DNA of 64,000 nucleotides, from assembly GCF_002154895.1 (NCBI RefSeq), contig NZ_MUIZ01000005.1:124001-188000 (forward strand). Direction: 5' to 3'. Of this stretch, positions 51,182-60,517 are shown piece by piece. The stretch comes from Lactococcus petauri (GTDB taxonomy: Bacteria; Bacillota; Bacilli; Lactobacillales; Streptococcaceae). A program made the position numbers and the translations under genes. Under the pieces are notes generated by a model. It ran no database searches, was not told the origin of the DNA, and saw only the letters and a list, made by a program, of their open reading frames with translations. Position 1 is the first letter of the stretch, and each line of letters opens with the position of its first letter.

Positions 51182-53720
51182 ACAATTCTTTTTCTACATC
51201 TACGATGGCAGCTTCGACTGCACTCTTTTGATTATTAATCAATGATACACGTGCATCAATTTGTTTAATCGCCATCTCGATTGAACGTTTAAGTCCTGGG
51301 TTACTCAATTTTGGTTCAAAGAAAGCTTTATATTCTTCAAACTTTTCGGCTGTCTTAAAGACATTACCTGGATAGATGACAAACTTATCATAGCTCATAT
51401 CACCGCCAAGTTTTTCGGCAATCCAATCCCAGTTTTCTTGCTCCCAAGTCCATGCAGCATCTTGAGCGAAGTCTTTCGCTAAGAGGTAGAACCAAGAGAA
51501 TGCAATATCTTGAGGTTTAACGATATCCGCATTTTTGAAATCTTCCAAGAGTCCTTTAATTGCTGCTTCATCACGGACATTGGCTACAGCTGCAGCTAAT
51601 TCACGTTTTAGTTCTTGGAGACTTGTTTTCACATAAGTATCCATATAAGAAGCTACAAGTTCCGCAGAATTACTTGTTTTAATTTCGTTATTCAAGACAA
51701 TTGGTCGAATATCCGCAGGAATAGTTGCTACATTGTCTTTATGCGCTGCGTAAATCTCACTCGCTTTTTCTACTGCTTCAGGGTTTTCAGAGTAGAGAGT
51801 CCGTGAGAGTACTGTCCCACGTAAAGTTTCGTCTCCAGCTGATTCACCAGCTTTTTTCTCCCATCCCAAACGTGCATAGTTTTTAGCAAAAACTTTACCC
51901 ACAAGTGATTTGTAAGATTTTTCTGTAGCTGACTCATCATCAATAAAGATATCTAGCTCACTAAAGATTTGGTTAAGCGCTTGGTTGACGATGTAACTTT
52001 CTTCATTGGCAAAGGCTGGTAAGATATTCACAACATCAGCGTAGCTGATAACCTCACCTTTAGCAAGATACTTACGGTCTTGAAGAATTTGGAATTTCGT
52101 AATATCTTCCAGTTTCTCAAGATCGGCCAAAAGGTTATCTAAAAGCTGACCTTTATAATCAATAATATAATGTGCTGCGTGTGCTTCGTTGAAGAAGAGC
52201 GGTTGGCCTTCATTTTCAGCCTTAAGTGCTGCATAGCCCGGAATTTCAACTTTTTCCGTAGTCAACGTATCTGGCAAGCCTTTCCAGTTTGTGTTCAATG
52301 GAATTTGCCACAAGCGCCCTTTGTCTTCCCCTTTACCAATGAAGAATTGTTGTTGGCTTAAAATAAGTGTGTCATCAACAACTTCCGCAGTCAAGACAGG
52401 ATAACCGGGTTGGTTTACCCATGAATGCATAAATTCGCCCACATTTTTACCTGATGTACTTGAGAGTGCATCCCAAAGATCATCACCTACGGTATTGCCA
52501 TATTGGTGCGTTTCAAAGTATTTGCGAAGTCCTGCAGAAAAGTCCTCATCCCCCAACCATTTACGGAGCATGACCATCAAGCGTGAACCTTTAGCATAGA
52601 CAATAGCAGCATCAAAGAGTGTACCAATTTCGTCAGGATGATTCACATCCACATGAACGGATTGAACACCATCTGTAGCATCACGATCTAAAGCAAGGCT
52701 GGCTTCCTTAACAGAGAAGCTTTCCCAAACTTTCCAATCAGGTTCAATAGCATCAATTGCCACGTATTCCATGTTGTTGGCAAATGATTCATTGAGCCAC
52801 AAATCATCCCACCAACGCATTGTTACCAAATCACCAAACCATTGGTGGGCTAACTCATGCGCAATGACTGTTGCTACATACTGTTTGCTGGCAACTGTTG
52901 CATTTTCTGGGTCAACCAGCATGCAGACTTCACGGTAAGTGATACAACCCCAGTTTTCCATAGCACCTGCTGAGAAGTCAGGCAGTGCAACGTGCCAGCT
53001 GTGTGGCAATGGGTAAGGGGTTTTATAGTAATCCTCGTAAAATTCAATTGAACGAATCGCAATATCCAAAGGAAAATCTAAAACATCTTCAGAATGTGCT
53101 TTCGTTGAGAAAGTTCCTACTTCAACACCAGATTTTGTACGTCCTTTTTTATACTGCATATCCCCAAAGACAAAAGCAAGAAGATAAGAACTCATACGAA
53201 CTGTACGTTCAAATACGTGAATTCCTTCAATATTGAGAAGTTCTGGCATATTGGAAATAATAATATCACCTGGTTCTTCATCAAATTTAACCGATAGGTC
53301 AAAAGTAGCCTTAGCTTCTGGTTCATCAATTGATGGGAAAGCTTGACGAGCAAAATGTGATTCAAATTGCGTACCGATAAGCATTTTCTTCTCACCGTTT
53401 ACTTCGTAATATGAAGGATAAATGCCCATCATGTTATCTGTGATTTTACCTTCATATTCAAAGGAAACAGTCACTTGACCTTTTTGGCCCACTTTAACTG
53501 TAAGTTCTTCGTTGGCATTATCCACAGTAAAGTCTGCTTCAACACTAAAAGCAGAAACTTTAGTAATATTCAAATCTTTTTGGTGGAAATAAATAGTTTC
53601 AGCTTTAGCTTCACCTTTGATTGCCACCTGACCTTTGAAGGTCTTTGATTTGCGGTCAATATCAAGGAAAATTTTATAATTTTCTGGTACAAATGTTTCA
53701 ATTAAACGTTTTACTGCCAT
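51180..53720 (-). CDS. pepN: Aminopeptidase N (lysyl aminopeptidase)
   Basis: An 846-residue M1 metallopeptidase. The exopeptidase motif GAMEN lies near residue 252 and the zinc site HELAHQWFGD (HExxH) near 288, with the second Glu in LNESFAN about 20 residues later. Cytosolic enzyme that releases N-terminal residues from peptides; central to casein-peptide use in lactococci. AAGGAAG precedes the ATG. Monocistronic with its own terminator. Confidence 0.97.
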   Translation of the reverse strand: MAVKRLIETFVPENYKIFLDIDRKSKTFKGQVAIKGEAKAETIYFHQKDLNITKVSAFSVEADFTVDNANEELTVKVGQKGQVTVSFEYEGKITDNMMGIYPSYYEVNGEKKMLIGTQFESHFARQAFPSIDEPEAKATFDLSVKFDEEPGDIIISNMPELLNIEGIHVFERTVRMSSYLLAFVFGDMQYKKGRTKSGVEVGTFSTKAHSEDVLDFPLDIAIRSIEFYEDYYKTPYPLPHSWHVALPDFSAGAMENWGCITYREVCMLVDPENATVASKQYVATVIAHELAHQWFGDLVTMRWWDDLWLNESFANNMEYVAIDAIEPDWKVWESFSVKEASLALDRDATDGVQSVHVDVNHPDEIGTLFDAAIVYAKGSRLMVMLRKWLGDEDFSAGLRKYFETHQYGNTVGDDLWDALSSTSGKNVGEFMHSWVNQPGYPVLTAEVVDDTLILSQQQFFIGKGEDKGRLWQIPLNTNWKGLPDTLTTEKVEIPGYAALKAENEGQPLFFNEAHAAHYIIDYKGQLLDNLLADLEKLEDITKFQILQDRKYLAKGEVISYADVVNILPAFANEESYIVNQALNQIFSELDIFIDDESATEKSYKSLVGKVFAKNYARLGWEKKAGESAGDETLRGTVLSRTLYSENPEAVEKASEIYAAHKDNVATIPADIRPIVLNNEIKTSNSAELVASYMDTYVKTSLQELKRELAAAVANVRDEAAIKGLLEDFKNADIVKPQDIAFSWFYLLAKDFAQDAAWTWEQENWDWIAEKLGGDMSYDKFVIYPGNVFKTAEKFEEYKAFFEPKLSNPGLKRSIEMAIKQIDARVSLINNQKSAVEAAIVDVEKEL

Positions 53721-53943
53721 AATGTTGTTCGCTTCCTTTTTCGTTAGTTTACTTAATTATAGCAAATTGTTTAGAAAATTTCGAGAAAAGCTTTGCTTTC
53801 CCACATTTAATTTTTAAAGGTGCTTACATAAATTATTAAATGGTCTATTTTTCATTTATAGGAAAAAAGTTTATTAAATAAGTAGAAACTCTTTAATTAG
53901 ATAAAGGGTATTCAAAAAAAGATGAAAAAATAGACTTTTCTGT

Positions 53944-53949
53944 TAAAAT
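53944..53949 (+). promoter_or_regulatory. Extended -10 (TGT-TAAAAT) for a leaderless mRNA
   Basis: The hexamer ends 6 nt (AAAGTT) before the ATG at 53956. Confidence 0.55.
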
Positions 53950-53955
53950 AAAGTT

Positions 53956-54756
53956 ATGAAAAAAACAAAGTTTTCAGCAACGATTGATGAGAAGGGAAAA
54001 CTCCTTCTTGAACTTTCCTCTGGTGCCACGATCCGTATCTTTGATAGTAATAATAGTCGTTTTGCCCTCAAAAAAGGCGAAATATTTTTCCTAACGAAAA
54101 AAAGCCAGATTATTATGATTGCTGCCGATAAAAAAATAATCCCTAAGTTGGAATTTGATAAAGTTATTGTCCTTGATCCTAAGGCATATGAAATAGACAC
54201 TGCCTATCTTGAAGCTTTTCTCCTCGACAAAGCTCAAGAAGCTTCTATGAAGTTAGCCGTCTTTCCTGAAAGGATTAAACTCCCCTCAAATGTCTATACC
54301 ATCTGTAGTAAAGCTGCTGATGAATTTTTGCCTAGCCTTGAAGCGTTCGGTTTTAAACTCGCAAAGAAGAAAGCTTTTTCAGCTAAAGCGCAACACCGCT
54401 GGAAAAAGGCTATCTCAGATATTCCATTTCATATTAAACATGAAGGAACATCCGGCACAGTTATCTGGCAAAAATCTACCGAAATGCGGCTGCTTGCAGG
54501 TGCAAAAATGCTACCTAATGAGGCAGCGCCTAAAAGGGCCGATGGTACCCTTGGCTTCACTGCAAAATTTACGTTAAACCTTAGGGAAGAAAATCAAGAA
54601 AAATTCGATCCTGAAACTTGGACCACTACTGAAGACATCATTCTGCGTTCCGTCAATGAAATCGGACATTTTCTCTACTTTGCAGGAACAAATAGTTGGT
54701 TGGAAATGTTTGATGACCAAGGACGTTCAATCCATGAACTAACCGTTGTTAGCTAA
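53956..54756 (+). CDS. Protein of unknown function
   Basis: A 266-residue soluble protein. The first 60 residues look like a small beta-domain; the middle is Lys/Ala-rich and helical; the C-terminal 60 residues end IGHFLYFAGTNSWLEMFDDQ. No signal peptide, membrane segment or known motif was recognised. It is followed after 9 bp by a second orphan gene with a good AAGGAG, so the two form an operon. Predicted leaderless. Confidence 0.65.
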   Translation: MKKTKFSATIDEKGKLLLELSSGATIRIFDSNNSRFALKKGEIFFLTKKSQIIMIAADKKIIPKLEFDKVIVLDPKAYEIDTAYLEAFLLDKAQEASMKLAVFPERIKLPSNVYTICSKAADEFLPSLEAFGFKLAKKKAFSAKAQHRWKKAISDIPFHIKHEGTSGTVIWQKSTEMRLLAGAKMLPNEAAPKRADGTLGFTAKFTLNLREENQEKFDPETWTTTEDIILRSVNEIGHFLYFAGTNSWLEMFDDQGRSIHELTVVS

Positions 54757-54765
54757 GGAGCGACT

Positions 54766-55242
54766 ATGATTGATTATACTCTAGAGCATAAAAACCCGTT
54801 CATCTTAGCGGCTTATGGTTTTCCCATTCAAGCCGCGCTGCAAGACTACCGCTCTTTGGGCCTCGAAAGAGAAATATTTGAGTTGAGTTTGCAAAATGAT
54901 GGCCGCTTAGCAAAGCTCAAGAAAAGAGCTAAAAATGAGCGGGAGTGGTCTGTTCATACGGATTACCTCGGAAAACCTTGGAATTATTTTGCAGTGGAGA
55001 GTCGCAAAGAGCTAAAGGACGACTGTCGTTTACTCAAATTTCCTGAAAGTAACTATATTGTAATTTCTGATACAGCAGCTAAGGGAAAAATTTTTGAACA
55101 TTTGTCACATCAAGCTTTTCGAAAAATTCTCCCCAAAGTTATGGACTATACCTATCTTGGTGGTCCACATCTTGCTTATCGTCAAGAGCGACCTGATGGC
55201 AGTTATTACGGTGAGATTTGGTTACCGGTCATTAAAAAATAA
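54766..55242 (+). CDS. Possible GyrI-like/effector-binding domain protein
   Basis: A 158-residue protein. The C-terminus YLGGPHLAYRQERPDGSYYG then EIWLPVIKK resembles the end of the GyrI-like/AraC effector-binding fold, where a tyrosine- and glutamate-lined pocket binds hydrophobic small molecules. No DNA-binding domain is attached. Second gene of a two-gene operon of orphans. The family call is tentative. Confidence 0.55.
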   Translation: MIDYTLEHKNPFILAAYGFPIQAALQDYRSLGLEREIFELSLQNDGRLAKLKKRAKNEREWSVHTDYLGKPWNYFAVESRKELKDDCRLLKFPESNYIVISDTAAKGKIFEHLSHQAFRKILPKVMDYTYLGGPHLAYRQERPDGSYYGEIWLPVIKK

Positions 55243-55243
55243 A

Positions 55244-55275
55244 AAAAGCTCAGAAATACTCTGAGTTTTTTTGCT
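55244..55275. terminator. Bidirectional terminator
   Basis: GCTCAGA-AATAC-TCTGAGT with A-run and T-run flanks between the orphan operon and tsaD. Confidence 0.85.
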
Positions 55276-56295
55276 TCAAATATCACCAAAAACAAGGCTC
55301 GGGCGCGCATTAAGTGATAAATCAGTAAAGTTTTCCCTTTCCATCTCTATAGTTGCTGCTGCTGCTATCATTCCAGCATTATCACCACAGAGGCGAAGGG
55401 GAGGCAATATGACTTTAATATCCTTCATATCGGTGGCAAGCCGCTCACGTAAACCTTGATTAGCGGATACTCCTCCACCAACGATTAAGGTTTTAGCTGG
55501 GTATTGTTCAAGGGCACGTTTGGTTTTAGCAATTAAGACATCAACCACCGCTGCTTGAAAACTGGCAGCTAAATTTTCTAAGTCTGTAGCCACCAAATCT
55601 TGTCCTTGCTGTTTTGCATTATGAACAAGATTGATAAATGCCGATTTCAGACCACTAAAAGACATTTCCAAACCATCTGCTGCAGTCATCATTGCACGTG
55701 GAAAAGCATAAGTATCTTCTCCTTTATGTGCCAACTCATCAATCTCCTTCCCTGAAGGATAAGTTAGCCCCATGACACGGCCGACTTTATCATAGGCTTC
55801 CCCTGCTGCATCATCTCGTGTTTCACCAATTTTTTTATAGTTTCCCTCAGATTCCACATAAACCAACTCCGTATGCCCACCACTGACTAAAAGAGCCATG
55901 GCTGGGTATTCAATAGTATCTACTAAAGCTGCAGCCATAAGATGACCAGCCATGTGATTGACAGGAATTAATGGAAGCTTGTTGGCCCAGGCAAAAGTTT
56001 TAGCGGCCATGATACCCACAAGTAAAGCCCCAACAAGTCCTGGACCTTCTGTCACAGCTACAGCTGAGAGTTCTTTTGCAGTAATACCAGCTTGCTCTAA
56101 GGCCTCATCAATACAGGCGGTAATTTGTTCCACGTGATGCCGGCTAGCCACCTCAGGGACTACTCCACCAAAACGTTTATGGCTATTCACCTGACTTGCA
56201 ATAACATTAGAGAGAAGTTCTGTGCCATTTTTCAAAACAGCGACAGATGTCTCATCACAAGAGGTTTCGAAAGCTAATATATATTTGTCATTCAT
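55276..56295 (-). CDS. tsaD: tRNA t6A threonylcarbamoyltransferase TsaD
   Basis: A 339-residue ASKHA protein. [15 protein letters not shown] at the start, the metal motif NHMAGH near residue 110, and [12 protein letters not shown] are diagnostic. With TsaB and TsaE it transfers the threonylcarbamoyl group to A37 of ANN-decoding tRNAs. Last gene of the tsaB-GNAT-rimI-tsaD cluster. Confidence 0.97.
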   Translation of the reverse strand: MNDKYILAFETSCDETSVAVLKNGTELLSNVIASQVNSHKRFGGVVPEVASRHHVEQITACIDEALEQAGITAKELSAVAVTEGPGLVGALLVGIMAAKTFAWANKLPLIPVNHMAGHLMAAALVDTIEYPAMALLVSGGHTELVYVESEGNYKKIGETRDDAAGEAYDKVGRVMGLTYPSGKEIDELAHKGEDTYAFPRAMMTAADGLEMSFSGLKSAFINLVHNAKQQGQDLVATDLENLAASFQAAVVDVLIAKTKRALEQYPAKTLIVGGGVSANQGLRERLATDMKDIKVILPPLRLCGDNAGMIAAAATIEMERENFTDLSLNARPSLVFGDI

Positions 56296-56296
56296 T

Positions 56297-56731
56297 TTAT
56301 TGTATCTTCCTCATTAGAATCGCATCTTCTGTCGGGTGCGAATAGTAGTTTTTCCGAGTATAGAAGGCCTCGAAATTATATTTTTTATAGAGATTTTGCG
56401 CTGGTTTATTAGATTCCCGTACTTCTAAAAACAGGGTACCAGCAAAATCAGCAACTTGATCCATCAACGTGCTGGCTATTTTGTTACTTTGAAATTCTGG
56501 CTTCACTGCAAGGTTGGTAATTTCCATCTCTTCCATGATCACTTGAATTGCTAAAAAACCAACAAGCTCATCGTCTACTTCAGCTAGAAAATAGATATCC
56601 CTTTTCAGGTTGCTAAGGAGATAGGATTCAGACCAAGGTGATTCTCCATAGCAAAGCTCTAAAATTTCTTTTAGCTTACAGGCTATGTCCTGCGTATCAA
56701 ACTTTGCAGAATCAAAACGTTCAATTTTCAT
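56297..56731 (-). CDS. rimI: Ribosomal protein S18-alanine N-acetyltransferase, RimI-like
   Basis: A 144-residue GNAT. The acetyl-CoA segment is [18 protein letters not shown] and the C-terminal half contains [19 protein letters not shown], characteristic of RimI. It sits directly before tsaD with a one-base gap and overlaps the preceding GNAT by 11 bases, the usual tsaB-rimI-tsaD order. Confidence 0.88.
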   Translation of the reverse strand: MKIERFDSAKFDTQDIACKLKEILELCYGESPWSESYLLSNLKRDIYFLAEVDDELVGFLAIQVIMEEMEITNLAVKPEFQSNKIASTLMDQVADFAGTLFLEVRESNKPAQNLYKKYNFEAFYTRKNYYSHPTEDAILMRKIQ

Positions 56732-57287
56732 GTTCAGCTCTCAACTGTCTTGACATCCACACAGCATCACCGCCGTCCTCATAATAGTGAGAAATCAGCT
56801 TCCCTGTTGAAAAACCTAAGCGACGGTAAAGACCTTGAGCTTTTGTATTGTCACGCCGCACTTCAAGCGTCATCTGCTGCTTACCAAGAAGTGTCATTAG
56901 ACGAATCATTTGGTTGACGAGATTACTCCCAACACCCTTACCTTGATAGGCTACAGCAACTGCAAGATTTGTAATATGCACGACTTTACCACGTTCCGTA
57001 AGGCGAACCCCAATGAAACCAATAAGATTATCATCAACGACTGCTGAAACAAAGAAGGCATTCTCATCCTGAACTATCTCGTGTTCAAAATGCGAAAAAG
57101 TCCACGGAACTTCTCCATCATAAACATCACGCTCAATCGCAAGCATGTCTACAATATCTTTACGTTCTGCCAAGCGATAATCTACACCGTCAATATTTGA
57201 CTTTAAGTCCACCTCATCCATATTAAGATAACGACGTGGTTCAAATCCTTTGAACATATTCGCCAGTAGCGTTTTCAGATTCTTCAT
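56721..57287 (-). CDS. Second GNAT acetyltransferase in the tsa cluster
   Basis: A 188-residue GNAT. An N-terminal extension of about 35 residues precedes a RimI-like domain with NLAVAVAYQGKGVGSNLV and LEVRRDNTKAQGLYRRLGF. The start at 57287 follows TGGAGACAC; it then overlaps the end of tsaB by 47 bases. Family resemblance to RimI is close, so it may be a duplicated and diverged copy with another protein target. Confidence 0.82.
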   Translation of the reverse strand: MKNLKTLLANMFKGFEPRRYLNMDEVDLKSNIDGVDYRLAERKDIVDMLAIERDVYDGEVPWTFSHFEHEIVQDENAFFVSAVVDDNLIGFIGVRLTERGKVVHITNLAVAVAYQGKGVGSNLVNQMIRLMTLLGKQQMTLEVRRDNTKAQGLYRRLGFSTGKLISHYYEDGGDAVWMSRQLRAEHEN

Positions 57288-57951
57288 GTGTCTCCAACCA
57301 TTTCTCTTCTGCTTCAACTTTTTTCAAATAATTTGGAGCAAAGCCGTGAACCGCTACAGGTTTTAGGTTTTTGCCAAATAGGGCGATTTGATAAGCTGAA
57401 GGTAGTTTGTCTAAGCTGTCTTCAATAATTTCAAAGTTTGTAAACCCTGCAGCTTCAATGTCAGCTACAAAGTTTTCTGTTTCCCCTGTAAATACAAGCG
57501 GAAGATTCTTATCTAAGTTTGCTAAGAAGTCACGAAAGACACAATGCTGTCCTATGACAACTTCTTTATCTTCTTGGTAAAGCGCAGCATAAGCGTTACC
57601 ACGACGTGCATCCATCACAGGAACAACGGCTCTGTCCGTTTTCAATCTTCTTGCAATAGCGAAAAGACTTGAGACACCAACGATGTCCTTATTTAAACTG
57701 TAGGCAAGCGTCTTCCCGACAGTCGCTGCTAAACGCAATCCTGTATAAGATCCTGGACCTTGGGCTACAACAATGCGGTCAAGTTCACTCGCTTCTACTG
57801 CTGATTGGTGCATCAAAAAGTCAACAGATGTCATCAGAGTAGTGCTATGATTTTTCTTTAAATTTAGAGTAATCTCTCCCAACAAAACATCATTATCGAC
57901 AAGTGCCACAGACAAGGCCTTACTTGAACTGTCAAAAGCTAAAATTTTCAC
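57241..57951 (-). CDS. tsaB: t6A biosynthesis protein TsaB (GTG start)
   Basis: A 236-residue inactive ASKHA homologue: LAFDSSSKALSVALV and VAQGPGSYTGLRLAATVGKTLAY are the TsaB hallmarks. It scaffolds TsaD in the threonylcarbamoyl-transfer complex. GTG start, with GGAG 11 nt upstream. A TATAAT at 57981-57986 is the likely promoter of the four-gene cluster. Confidence 0.95.
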   Translation of the reverse strand: MKILAFDSSSKALSVALVDNDVLLGEITLNLKKNHSTTLMTSVDFLMHQSAVEASELDRIVVAQGPGSYTGLRLAATVGKTLAYSLNKDIVGVSSLFAIARRLKTDRAVVPVMDARRGNAYAALYQEDKEVVIGQHCVFRDFLANLDKNLPLVFTGETENFVADIEAAGFTNFEIIEDSLDKLPSAYQIALFGKNLKPVAVHGFAPNYLKKVEAEEKWLETHEESENATGEYVQRI

Positions 57952-58359
57952 GAGATTCTATTCTCCATTCTTCTTATTTTATTATACCCTAATATCTGCA
58001 TCTCAGTAATTACTTTTCACACTATCGAATATGCAAGTCAGAACAAAGTGTGTAGCTCTTTTAAACATCTAGAAGTATACGATAGCATCTATTATAACAT
58101 TTTTTATATTTCTTGAAATTTTTCGCTTTCCTATTTTGTATTTTTCTTTATCACTGACAAAAGTATTACTGTTATTTTCACTCAACTTTTTGTCTGTCTT
58201 TTACTTCTTTGAAAAAGCTCTTCTTGTTCTAAATGCTTTGGCTCTATAAACCTTTACTTTTCATTATCTCCATTTTATGCTAAAATGAAAGTAACTGTAA
58301 AACTGAAACACTCGGAAACAAAAGAAAGGAAAGCGAATTTTTATTCGCTCAAATATAAT
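57952..58359. other. tsaB-rpoY divergent intergenic region
   Basis: A 400-bp AT-rich region with no convincing gene. It contains the tsaB -10 (57981-57986, minus), a second minus-strand TGT-TATAAT at about 58090-58095, and the rpoY promoter TTTTCA-17 bp-TAAAAT with TGC (58258-58286, plus). Confidence 0.5.
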
Positions 58360-58362
58360 ATG
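58325..58362 (+). promoter_or_regulatory. Hairpin-spaced ribosome binding site of rpoY
   Basis: AAAGGA (58325-58330), 1 nt, then a perfect AGCGAAT-TTTT-ATTCGCT hairpin (58332-58349), then 10 nt and ATG (58360-58362). Linear spacing is 29 nt; with the hairpin folded it is about 11. Confidence 0.6.
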
Positions 58363-58590
58363 ATTTTCAAAGCATTTTACCAAGAAGACAAAACACGTTC
58401 ACCACGTCGTGAAACAACTAAGGTTCTCTACCTTGACCTTGATGTTACAGATACACGTGAAGGTGTCATCTTAGCGCGCGAACTTTTAGCTGCAAACACA
58501 GACTATCACGTTGAATTCATCGATTCACTTTCAGACGAAGCCGTTGAATATGAAAAAGAAAACGGTGGCCTTGAAATTACAAGCTTTTAA
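58360..58590 (+). CDS. rpoY: RNA polymerase epsilon subunit
   Basis: A 76-residue protein beginning MIFKAFYQEDKTRSPRRETT, the family signature of the Firmicute-specific epsilon subunit (formerly DUF1447, YkzG). It binds near the jaw of RNA polymerase. The longer frame from 58285 includes the leader hairpin and is not a plausible start. It precedes rnjA, the conserved order. Confidence 0.95.
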   Translation: MIFKAFYQEDKTRSPRRETTKVLYLDLDVTDTREGVILARELLAANTDYHVEFIDSLSDEAVEYEKENGGLEITSF

Positions 58591-58634
58591 TTAAAAAAAG
58601 ATGCTTGCAACCTGCATCATCAAAAGATTTACTG

Positions 58635-58682
58635 CAAAACACTTTAGAAAGGGACAAAAGTCACCACTCTAAAGTGATTTTG
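58635..58682 (+). promoter_or_regulatory. Long hairpin in the rpoY-rnjA intergenic leader
   Basis: The left arm CAAAACACTTTAGA (58635-58648) pairs with TCTAAAGTGATTTTG (58668-58682) over 14 bp with one bulged A; the loop holds a second GGGAC-AAAA-GTCACC stem. A smaller GATGC/GCATC hairpin lies upstream. It could be a partial terminator, a processing site, or an autoregulatory target. Confidence 0.55.
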
Positions 58683-58710
58683 TCATACAAATATGTATAG
58701 AAAGAAAACA

Positions 58711-60399
58711 ATGATTAAACCATTAAAAATTAACTCCGACGAAGTCGCAGTTTACGCTATTGGCGGACTGGGCGAAATCGGAAAAAACACATATGGTGTC
58801 GAATATCAAGATGAAATTATCATCATCGATGCCGGTATAAAATTTCCAGAAGATGACCTATTAGGTGTCGATTATGTTATCCCAGATTATAGTTATATTG
58901 TCGAAAATATCGACCGTATCAATGGGCTCTTCATTACACACGGACACGAGGACCACATCGGTGGTATTCCCTTCTTGCTTAAGCAAGCGAATATCCCTAT
59001 TTATGCAGGTCCGTTATCACTTGCTTTAATTCGTGGAAAATTGGAAGAACACGGGCTTTTGCGTGATGCAAAACTCTTTGAAATTCATGCGGACAGCGAA
59101 ATTAAATTTAACAACTTAAGTGTTAACTTTTTCCGTACAACTCACTCCATTCCAGAACCTTTGGGTATTGTTGTGGAAACACCTCAAGGTAAAGTTGTAG
59201 CCACAGGTGACTTCAAGTTTGACTTTACGCCTGTTGGTGAGCCCGCTGATTTACATCGTATGGCGGCTCTTGGTGAAGAAGGTGTTTTGCTTCTTCTCTC
59301 TGACTCAACCAATGCCGAAATTCCAATCTTCTCTCACTCTGAAAAAGTTGTTGGCCAAAATATCATGAAGATTTTCGAACGCATTGAAGGACGCATTATT
59401 TTCGCTTCTTTCGCTTCAAACATCTTCCGTTTACAGCAAGCTGTTGATGGTGCTGTGAAAACCGGACGCAAGATTGTTGTCTTTGGTCGTTCTATGGAAA
59501 AAGCCATCGTTAACGGACTTGAACTTGGATATATAAAAGCCCCTAAAGGAACTTTTATTGAACCAAATGAGGTGAACCAATACAATTCAAGCGAGCTACT
59601 CATTATGTGTACAGGTTCTCAAGGTGAACCAATGGCTGCTCTAAGCCGTATCGCTAATGGTATGCACCGTCATATCACACTACAAATGGGAGACACCGTT
59701 GTGTTCTCATCTAACGCGATACCAGGTAACACACATGGTGTAAACCAGTTGGCTAACACAATCACCGAAGCTGGTGCAACCGTGGTTTATGGTAAGATGA
59801 ATAATATTCATACTTCTGGGCACGGTGGACAACAGGAGCAAAAATTGATGCTCCGTTTGATTAAACCAAAATACTTCATGCCTGTCCATGGTGAGTACCG
59901 CATGTTAAAAATTCATGCCGGGCTCGCTCAAGACACTGGTGTTCCTAAAGAAAATTGTTTCATTTTCGAAAATGGAGATGTTCTGGCTTTAACTGCTGAT
60001 TCAGCACGTTATGCTGATCATTTCCCTGCTGCTGATACTTATGTTGATGGCTCAGGGATTGGTGATGTCGGTAATGCAGTGCTTCATGACCGTCATGAGC
60101 TTGCTGAAGATGGTATTGTTCTTGCTGTTGCTACTGTGGATTTCAAAAATAAAACAGTGCTTGCAGGTCCTGATATGTTAAGTCGCGGCTTTATTTACAT
60201 GCGTGAGTCTGGGGATTTGATCCGTAATGGTCAACGTGTACTTTTCAATGCTATCCGTGAAGCCATGCTCAATACCGAAAATGCTAATGAAGCTGTTGTG
60301 GCACGGGCAATGCGTGAAGCGTTGGCTCCATTCCTCTATAAACAAACTGAACGTCGTCCACTTATCGTTCCGATGATTATGACACCTGACGAAAAATAA
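58711..60399 (+). CDS. rnjA: Ribonuclease J1
   Basis: A 562-residue metallo-beta-lactamase/beta-CASP RNase. The metal motif is HGHEDHIGG near residue 75, GDFKFDFTP near 165, and the beta-CASP region [14 protein letters not shown] near 365. Dual endo- and 5'-3' exonuclease central to mRNA decay. The start at 58711 gives the family N-terminus [20 protein letters not shown]; the ATG at 58693 adds six residues. Confidence 0.95.
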   Translation: MIKPLKINSDEVAVYAIGGLGEIGKNTYGVEYQDEIIIIDAGIKFPEDDLLGVDYVIPDYSYIVENIDRINGLFITHGHEDHIGGIPFLLKQANIPIYAGPLSLALIRGKLEEHGLLRDAKLFEIHADSEIKFNNLSVNFFRTTHSIPEPLGIVVETPQGKVVATGDFKFDFTPVGEPADLHRMAALGEEGVLLLLSDSTNAEIPIFSHSEKVVGQNIMKIFERIEGRIIFASFASNIFRLQQAVDGAVKTGRKIVVFGRSMEKAIVNGLELGYIKAPKGTFIEPNEVNQYNSSELLIMCTGSQGEPMAALSRIANGMHRHITLQMGDTVVFSSNAIPGNTHGVNQLANTITEAGATVVYGKMNNIHTSGHGGQQEQKLMLRLIKPKYFMPVHGEYRMLKIHAGLAQDTGVPKENCFIFENGDVLALTADSARYADHFPAADTYVDGSGIGDVGNAVLHDRHELAEDGIVLAVATVDFKNKTVLAGPDMLSRGFIYMRESGDLIRNGQRVLFNAIREAMLNTENANEAVVARAMREALAPFLYKQTERRPLIVPMIMTPDEK

Positions 60400-60402
60400 T
60401 AC

Positions 60403-60432
60403 AAAAACCACATCTTTCGATGTGGTTTTTTA
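60403..60432 (+). terminator. Terminator of rpoY-rnjA
   Basis: AAAAACCACATC-TTTC-GATGTGGTTTTT. Confidence 0.9.
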
Positions 60433-60517
60433 TTTCCTGTTCTAGGCGCATTAAGCTTATTTTCAGTTATTTTACTATAATTAAGGATAAAAAACGTTTG
60501 AATATCTGAGGACTTTC

